From NCBI GenBank assembly GCA_022495005.1, contig JAGYXB010001331.1, positions 1-64,000 on the forward strand: a DNA stretch of 64,000 nucleotides, read 5' to 3'. This document shows positions 56,040 through 64,000 of the stretch, one piece after another (positions within the stretch are counted from its first letter, which is position 1; every line of letters starts with the position of its first letter). A program made the translations under genes and the position numbers. The DNA comes from Rhyacophila brunnea. Taxonomy: Eukaryota > Arthropoda > Insecta > Trichoptera > Rhyacophilidae. The notes under the pieces are model-generated. The model saw only the letters and a program-made list of their open reading frames with translations. It did not search any database and was not told the origin of the DNA.

Positions 56040-59000
56040 AATGATTTATGTTTCCATGTCAATAATTAGGTAGTATATTATATAGCGTAACATTCAAATG
56101 TAAAAGAGATAAAATAATATATATTACCAAAATGACACCAATTTTGTTTAAATCAAATTACGATTTATTAATATCAATTAAATTGGAGGTCTGCATACAC
56201 ATCATATTAAAATAAGTCATTAGTTTACTGGTAAAAATTGTGTATGCTAGCTACTAATGAACTACGATAGGTTATTTAAGTTGCAAATCACAAATTATTC
56301 AGTTGATAATATCCCTTTGAAGCGAAAGAAACTAATATTGTCTAATATTAAAATAAGTGGAACTAATACTACATAATTATTTTGTTTTATTTTATTACCA
56401 AATAGTTACTTACTTATAGCGTGAAAACATTTATATATGGCTAAACTGTTAAACCCAAGATATGTAAAAGAGACAGCTGACGGCTGGACTCCGCAACACG
56501 AGGTTTAAAGATGGGCAGTCAACAAAAAAATATACTTACTTGACATTAAACATTTTAATAATTCCCTGTGTTTATTTAAATACTTTCTAATGTATTATTT
56601 GAATACTTACCATTGAGCATTTTTTACTTGCTGCTGATTTTAAATTATTCCCAAAGATTAATAAAATACTTTTATTAAGATACTTCCTGTTTTTGAATAT
56701 TTTTATTTATACTTACCGAATAATTATAAGCCAAAATAAACGAAGGAGACTTTAAAAGAGTATGTTGGGAGTCGCCAATAATTCATAACAATCAACTATT
56801 CTTTACTTTGGACGCACAGGAAGGGTTTCAAAATGGTTTCTGTATATTTGTGACGTAACGTATGTTAATATCCCATAAATATTTTTATTGTTAAAAATAT
56901 TCCGTGACACTCAATATGAAAATCTAGCCAATATTGGGTTAATTCAAATTCGATTTTTTTTTACATAACGTGAACATTACAAATTTAAGACGTTTAAACA
57001 ACATTTGACATTTAAAAACAAAAAAACGGTGTAAAGAAGAAGACAAGTAGTAACTCTTCTCATAATATAGACTAGCCATCCAGCATATTCTAGTTCTCCC
57101 AAATTCCGTTTTTTATTCCGATTTATTGAAGAAAAGTCTTAAGGGTAGTTGGATGTCTTCCATATTTAAAACATTTCTAACTTAACGGAGGCGCTCAAGT
57201 TTTACGTATGAGACGACAATATTATAGTTCTTGATTGCATTTTCCTCGACATGTACAAATGTTGGCTCCGAAGGTCATTATCGACCAAGAGCTAACACTC
57301 CGATACGTCAAAGTAGGCTTGTGAGGTTTTGTAAAGATTTATTGGTAAGGAGCCTTAATTTGAAGTGTATCGTTGCCGACGTTTTGAGGAACACCTGTAG
57401 CAATACATTCTGTCAAAAATACCTCTTTCCATGGCGATAACATGTATTTATTTTGTTTACAGGAGAGATACAGGGATTTCCCAGCTTTATTTTCATCAGG
57501 AGCAAACTCATAGCCAAAAATGGAGTGGTGGGCATTTTTTCCAATGAAACTTACATATCTTTAGAGATCATAAATAAATATTACAATACATATTTTTTAA
57601 ATAATTCCTTGTCAATAACACCATAGTATTATACCGATTAAAAAGTTTTAAACATTATTTAAAATAATGAAACAGGTGGTTAGATGTAAACAGCTATGTT
57701 TTTTATTAATATGTATTTTATAAAAGAACGTCGTATGAAAAATGGACTTAGAAACAAAAAATAATGACATATTTAATTTATGGAATATTTGGAATTGGAT
57801 TTCTTTAATCAATTTTTCATATTAATGTATGTGAATATCCTGTTCTTCTTCTTCTCCTTTGGCTCATTAGTGAGGATAGTAATCAGTGAATTTACAAGTT
57901 TTGCCAAAAATTTTCACTCTCTATTCAAAAGTACAGTCAAATTCACCTATAGGTTTATTATAGTTTACTGACCAAGGTACAAAGTTGTATTTTTACAAAA
58001 GAAAAGCGTAAATATTTTTATTTTTCGGTAAATGAAACATACCTCTACCCTGTGGAGGCCCATATGATCCTATTAGGATCGGACATGGTTGGAAAAAAAA
58101 AAAAAAAAAAAAAATGAAACATATTTTTGAATTGAACGTAAAAAGGACCGGAAAAAGTGCACTTAAGAATTTGCCAGGGGATGATTTGCACTCATAGAGT
58201 ATTTTTTCTACATACATCTAAATACTAGTTAATATTTTTCTAATTTTCTCTAGCGATAGTGTGACACACCTTGACCTAGTAAATGAATCAATACATTAAG
58301 ATTTTCTCAAGTAGTGAAAAAACATTTTCAACCACTGTTAGAATGTGATTCAACCACTGTGGAGTATGAAATACACCATTCTGACGTTACATTTCGGTCC
58401 ACATATATCTACCGTACAAGAAAACAACGGTACTTACGAAAAAATATAGTTAAGTATCTTTTTATTATGCATGTTAGAATATTGCAATTTTGTTGAACTT
58501 ATTACCAAATAACATATTTTGTGGCTATCAACATAATTGGTTTTCAAATCACTGAAATACTTACACAATTAAGTACTTATATTATTATGATAGCTATCTG
58601 CTATTTTTATGCACATGTCAGAAACAACAAATTAATGTCATAAAATATTATATTGTTAAATCGAATGGAACCAAATTGTTTTTAAATATACATACTGTAT
58701 TTAGCTTTGTTTTTTTGAAAAAAATTATTAGGTAGATAGCCATTATAGGTACGATACAAAAAATATTTCATTGTTGTTTAACCTCTCGCGGCACGGGAAT
58801 AACAAAAAATCAAAACATTTTTTGAAATAATGACTACATTTCGAAAACATCTTTTACGGCTTTTACGTTCCCGCCCCTAAATAATTATTTTTATCATAAA
58901 TTTTACTATTTTTAATGAACACTATTGATATAATATTACGTATATTCACTAAAATAGAAAGTGAAGCGCAGAATTTATTCTAAAAAACTATATTATTCAC

Positions 59001-59640
59001 ATACCTACATACCTTCCCGAATTTTCAGCTGTTAAGAATTTGCCGCCACTAAGCAACGCATGGCCTGCCTGTCCAGGTCGAAGAACGAACTAGAATATGT
59101 AGATTGATCGTGTTTAACAAGAACGTAGCGTGAAGTACATAATTATTGAATAACGCACTAATTGTCACAATTCCTCGGGAGCAGATAAAGTAATCAGATA
59201 CCAGCGGTGAACTAGAGAGGTAAGGTTAGAGTCCAACCGTTGTTTATCATATTGATTTGAAGATAACAAATGAAATCAGTAAATTTTTTCATTTTGTATT
59301 TCTGTTTACTATAATTTTCGTATTTCACCCGGATTAAGTCGCGAGCTATCGCTATTTTAAAATATAATGCTTATGTGGTATGGAGTAACACCTGCGCCCC
59401 GGAATTAAGTACATATCAGTGGCGAAGGGTTGAGATCCGACATAGATAATGCACACTAAATTATGGTATTTAGACTTATTTGTTTTCATTCAAATTAGAA
59501 TAAAAATTGCCGGTGGTGTCGGTTAGTTTTTAAAATACAATTAAGCCCTATATAAACCAAACCATAATATATAAAAAATATTCTTCGATCTATAAAACAT
59601 CTAAAATTATGTCTACCACGCCAAAGGAACACATCCTTTT
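56040..59640. other. Long stretch without a supported gene
   Basis: AT-rich with short frames. A SINE S1 tail (about 58049-58115: ctgtggaggcccatatgatc, aggatcggacatggtt and an A run) is the only clear feature. A degenerate MITE-like piece lies near 59040 (gccgccactaagcaacgcat). A coding-like minus-strand stretch near 57550-57330 lacks recognisable motifs. Confidence 0.4.
58049..58115 (+). repeat. SINE S1 3' tail with A run
   Basis: It shares ctctaccctgtggaggccc and aggatcggacatggtt with the S1 copies and ends in about 17 A, suggesting a retroposed fragment. Confidence 0.6.
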
Positions 59641-59649
59641 TCACTAATG

Positions 59650-60425
59650 TTTCTCCAGATCAGCGGGCGTGTCCGGAAACTTGTACGTTTGCAGTTCGCC
59701 GTATCACACTTCACCGTGAAATGTTGTATCGGAAATATATGGCCATATATAAAGACCGTCCAACCTCTTTGGATCGTATAGTACTGACATATATAAGATT
59801 CGTGTCTAAATAAAACACGGTTCTTGTCGATTTACATTTTAACAAATTTTAAATAATTACAAGATAAAAAGAACTTTTTATATACCACGTTTCTAATTTT
59901 TCTGTTGAATCATAAACTTAACAATTCTATGTATTAATAAATACTTTTTTCGTACTTGATAGAAATACTGAATAAATATAGAATACTGAAATGTCATTTT
60001 GACATTTCATATTGATTTCCATAGTAACGCACGTATATATTATTAATTTAGTTGCTAGGACCCCCTTAGCAACCAATAATACTGTTATACTTTTTTTACG
60101 AATTTTTTCCGAAATACAAAACAGAATTAAGTGAAAATGAATTCAATTCTGCTTAAAGATGGCTTAACGTATTAAAAGAATGCATTGTCATCGTGTTCTG
60201 ATATATTCTAAAAGTTTCAAATGTCTATCTAGTCGGGAAGTTAATCGATTGCAAGATTTGTATTGGACAAACAAGAAAAAAATTGTACTGGACAAACAAG
60301 AATACGAGCTAATAAAAACTTGGTAAAATAGCTGATATACTGGATTATTTATTTTGTTGGGTTAGGTTATGTTAGGTTTTCACTTTTGAATTCATGAATT
60401 TTGCCAACGAATTTAGTCGCGAATT
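59650..60425 (+). repeat. Repeat R3 relative split by an R1 insertion
   Basis: The left part (59650-59850) has the gtacgtttgcagttcgccgt block and aaaacacggttcttgtcga. The right part (60330-60425) has gatatactggatta and ggttaggttttcac. These are neighbours in the R3 copy at 7440-7600. The intervening 59855-60329 is R1 copy 3, so R1 moved into R3. Confidence 0.7.
59855..60329 (+). repeat. Repeat R1, copy 3 (nested)
   Basis: It matches 41252-41725 in orientation and most of its sequence. A small internal duplication of the ttgtactggacaaacaag block is present near 60255-60295. Confidence 0.75.
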
Positions 60426-60649
60426 GCTTTGTCATAAACATAATCTCAAACTGACGTAAAGTATTTATAATTTTACGAAAACGATGAGTCTTCGCCTAAA
60501 ATAATATATATTGATGATAAATGCTTATGATGGTGATCGAAAATACAGTATATTTAACTCTTTTAAATAATTTTTGAATGTTTGTTTAACAATCAAAACT
60601 GAGTGACATGGTTTTTCATTTAGATGTATGATAATATTGACAACCCGGA

Positions 60650-61760
60650 AGTCCGGGTAGGGGGGAAGTCGGGGCCGCAAAGCCCGATCCGACTTCCGCA
60701 CTCAGCTCTCCGGTCGACCTGGCGTTAATGACGCCGTTGGTAGCGCGTCGTCGGTCGATACGTGTAAGTTACACGACCAGCTTCCACCCTTCGACTAGCT
60801 CGGTGATGGTAAATTTGTTCAGGGCGGTCAAAAAAAGCTGGGTTTGGAGTTGGTAGAGCACGTTCAGTGTAAGGTTAGTCTTGACAGTTGGGTTAAGATG
60901 TAGGATTGACAGTTGACGATGGTGAATGTTTGAAATGAAACACACATTATTGGTAGCACAAATCTCAGAAGAAAGTTTTATTTTAACAATTAAAGTTCAC
61001 AAAAGTTACTCACTATAGGTACAGGTCAATATTAATACACATCAAATTTAGGTAATGTAATTAACACACGAAGGCGTGGGTCAGAACTTTGAGAAAAACT
61101 GTATGTAAATGTTTAAAGTTTATTTTTAATTCACAGAAATAATTTGCAACAGCCCTAAATTTGTTCTTGAAATCGTCCAAATAACTCCGTCCGTGAGGGT
61201 CACACTATGCCAATGGTTGGCGTCGACAGGTATGACGATCCGAATTTCAGATTAAAAAAATAACTATTTTTATTCACAAGTCCGTCACTGTGATTTGGTA
61301 AAATCCGAAAAAGTTATTTGTTAAGGATGGGCGCCGTGAGCTGTAGCAATCAAAGTTTGAGAATCTATGAATGACTTGATTCGTAGCACTAGCGAATTCT
61401 ACACTACAACGTATCACCACGTTTAGGTACCCGACGTAGCACACGAATTCTACTGATCCGGAAATTATTCGACAAGTAGGTAAACAGCAAAAAACATTAT
61501 AATTCGCAGGGTCGACACTAAGCGGGACACGATGTCCACCGCTACCCAACGTCCTTGGCTTACTGACCTGTCAGATCGCACCTCTACCGCGTGTCGCGGT
61601 TATGTCCACTTTTCAGGCTTTGTCCCTCTCAATCTACCCTTCAACGCTCACCCCTCTCTGTCATTATCGCCCGCGGCGGAACTTTCTGCCTTTACCTGCT
61701 AAGCGTCGTGCAGGTAGAATTCCAGCCAGGTAGTTGAGAGCTACAGCGAATTCAGAGATC
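60650..61760. other. GC-richer island, probable transposable element remnant
   Basis: Two blocks (about 60650-60900 and 61170-61760) are distinctly less AT-rich than the surrounding kilobases, with hairpin-prone starts such as cccggaagtccggg. The longest frame (minus, 61549-61274) shows no domain. A run of about 20 T follows at 61785. Composition suggests an inserted element or an unrecognised 5' region; no termini were identified. Confidence 0.35.
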
Positions 61761-61799
61761 GTGCCCAAAAGAAACAATATTAGGTATGGTTTTTTTTTT

Positions 61800-64000
61800 T
61801 TTTTTAATATTTGAACCTATTGATTTTTATTATTTTCGCCACCAGCCGATATCCCAGCCTCTGTTTCAATAATACCTAACTTATTATTTTACGTTACGTT
61901 ATTATTTTAAACTATTTCTACGGCTACCGATTATTAATATTTAGGTTTCCTGGTTTAGTTTCCTCTACGATATATTAAAAATTTTAGCGGCCGTATTTGG
62001 CCGTTTGCAAAAATCACATTTGGACTTTAATTCAATTCCATTTTTATATTTATACTTTGATAACTACTATTTCGTAGTTGACCCATGCCTTCTTTGTAGC
62101 GAGTATACATACACTTTTAGTTAATTAGACATGAAAGTAGAAAGCATTTTATTTGATTACATGGTAGTTTTACGAGATACAACAGGCCCGTAATTAGGCG
62201 AGAGGCGATAGACGGCCATTTGGCTTAGCGGATTATAAGAAACATGAATGTAGCATCCATAGCTTTGCTCGCACTTTACCTTAAAGGGGTCGTCCATACA
62301 CGTAAAAACGTGGAGGTATCAATATTATTATACACTGAAAAGCTTACTTGACAAAAATGTTACTGATGAGTCAATTCATTCCTGTTTTCAAACAATATTA
62401 ATAATAATAATGGCCAAATAAAGAAGACGATAATTAATTGTTATAAACCCGATCAGATCGATCGATCAGCACGAATGCTACCATGTGTCAAAATGCGAGA
62501 TTTGTTTATTTTTTGATTATTTTTATCATAAATACAGAAATAATAGTAAAAAAAGAAAATACTAATTGCAAATATTTTTCAATCAAAATTTGAAATTTTC
62601 AGTTCAAAATCAAGAATTTAATCATTAATGTAAAAGAAATAAAAAGGAAACGTCAATAATTATAAACATTTAGTCTCCAGTATTTTAAAACATCTGTTTT
62701 ATTTAAAATGTGATTAGGTATCCAAACTGACTTAAGTTCTTTTACCCGAAGCCACAGCTATCGTCCCAGCTGCAATAATAGCCCTAATGGGAAAATAAAT
62801 ATTGAATGAGCACATTGAATTACATGATAATAAAAGTCAAAACCAAAAGACACCTTAATTTGCATTGATCTATTATTAATTGTCAGAAATACAAACATAT
62901 ACGAGGGCTGTATGATATGTCATGTAAAATTCTAAGAAACACAGTCACAATCGAAAATCTCACATAACAAACTATGGCAGGTATAATCTATTACTAAGCA
63001 ACATTTTAATATTTTTTGGCACATTTGCCAATTAGTTTATTTTTAAGGCTAGACAATGCGCGGATTGCGGGTCGTGGGTGCAAATGACGCATGCCGAACG
63101 AAATATAATTTGTCATATAAATGTCACATGTCATACATGTTTTCTTTTTCAAGTAAATCGGTAACGTTTTTAGTCATCTTTACACTATTTAAGAATTAAT
63201 ACCCCCGTCGCCATCACGTAACAAATTGACATATTCACACCTCGACGTTCGCTCTCCGAATGCCAGCGAGTCCAAAATTTCGTCGCGCCTATAGTTGAAA
63301 ATTATTTGCCGTTTCACTGATGTATTTGAAAGCAGACATCTAATATTTTTGTAAAAATGTAAAAAAGTGAATAACGGGTGTTGAGAAAACATTATTTTTT
63401 ACGTGCAAAAACCATTACGCAAACCAAAATAAAGATTGAAATATTACTGGGACTATTTGTCGTCGATTAAAATGATCAACACGTGGTTTACCTATTCTCG
63501 TTTTGGGCGTTCAAGCACATGTGATGCCGAACTTTAGTTGAGGTCACCCAGCGCCATCTTTAGATTAATAAAGCCCGAGCATATCTTTTTACACCAGCAA
63601 CGAGTGGTACACTGTTCAGCTGTCAAGTCGAACTGTCGGCCCGTCCGACCTGGTTGCTACTAAGGCCAATTATCTTGCTTTCAAAAAATTTGCGGCGTCT
63701 TACTACAGGCGTGAAGATCTCTTCACATAAATTTTTGCTGCCTGTATGATTAGCTTCGTTCTTTAATTTAAAAAAACAAGTAGGTTCATTTTCGTTTTAG
63801 TAATTTCCATGTGCTTTTTCTCTCTCTGGCACTTTGCATTAGAGTAAACTCAGTAAACTCAGTCAGAGCTCACTTTGAGCGTAGCAATCTAAGTCTTAGG
63901 CATCTTCTCCCAGGACACTCCCAGGCCAATTCTTAGATGCTTCACATCACCAATTGACGGGTCCCGTGATACTCTCGATTAAGACCGAGGGTGGTACGGG
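61800..64000. other. No supported gene to the end of the window
   Basis: Only short frames were seen. The last 150 bases become GC-richer (cccaggacactcccaggcca) and may begin a feature that continues outside the window. Confidence 0.35.

Noticed and set aside
57231..57560. Possible exon in either strand (minus reads ATGVPQNVGNDTLQIKAPYQ)
   Set aside because: Coding-like in two frames on opposite strands, but no family resemblance and no convincing exon chain. It was left out for lack of support.
1..64000. CRISPR arrays, bacterial operons, riboswitches or phage genes
   Set aside because: Nothing fits; spliced genes, SINEs and LINEs show nuclear animal DNA.

Overview
This is an AT-rich, intron-containing, gene-poor piece of an animal nuclear genome. 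An insect is by far the best fit: it carries a secreted GH18 chitinase with a peritrophin-type chitin-binding domain, insect-type RTE, jockey-like, Helitron and hAT elements, and tRNA-derived SINEs. I cannot fix the order. The repeat texture recalls Hemiptera (Sternorrhyncha) or Lepidoptera, but nothing here is diagnostic.

Genes. (1) A complete nine-exon chitinase gene lies on the minus strand (32554 to 19525). Its exons join in frame into a 500-residue protein: signal peptide, GH18 domain with an intact catalytic motif, Thr-rich linker and six-cysteine CBM14 domain. (2) Three paralogues encode a small secreted four-cysteine protein and share the same four-exon, all phase-0 layout. Gene A (plus, 6024-12525, 193 aa) and gene D (minus, 47872-38007, 187 aa) are intact on paper. 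Gene C (minus, 56036-50164) is a decaying copy with a stop in its signal-peptide exon, a lost splice acceptor and a shifted C terminus. I do not recognise this family by name. The spacing of its motifs resembles the DUF1091/MD-2-like secreted fold, which is an inference.

Layout. 1-6 kb: a noncoding repeat split by a 5'-inverted RTE insertion, a decayed hAT, and two SINEs. 6-12.5 kb: gene A, its introns filled with MITEs, SINEs and foldbacks. 12.75-17.58 kb: a Helitron with recognisable ends, itself interrupted by a hAT-type MITE. 17.6-19.5 kb: remnants. 19.5-32.6 kb: chitinase, with an almost full-length RTE in intron 3 and a large palindrome in intron 8. 33.2-36 kb: an RTE remnant and a young RTE with a 678-codon open frame. 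38-47.9 kb: gene D, its introns holding a MULE-like fragment, a 185-bp tandem duplication, a foldback element, a hAT MITE and an RTE tail. 48.9-49.6 kb: the unoccupied copy of the repeat that the RTE at 1.7 kb interrupted. 50.2-56 kb: pseudogene C, with a jockey-like fragment in its last intron. 56-64 kb: no recognisable gene, a nested repeat at 59.7-60.4 kb and a GC-richer island at 60.65-61.76 kb.

The genes do not form an operon-like unit. The shared story is of a small secreted-protein family duplicated and partly lost, next to a chitinase, in DNA dominated by transposition. Exon boundaries were read by eye from GT/AG signals and reading frame.
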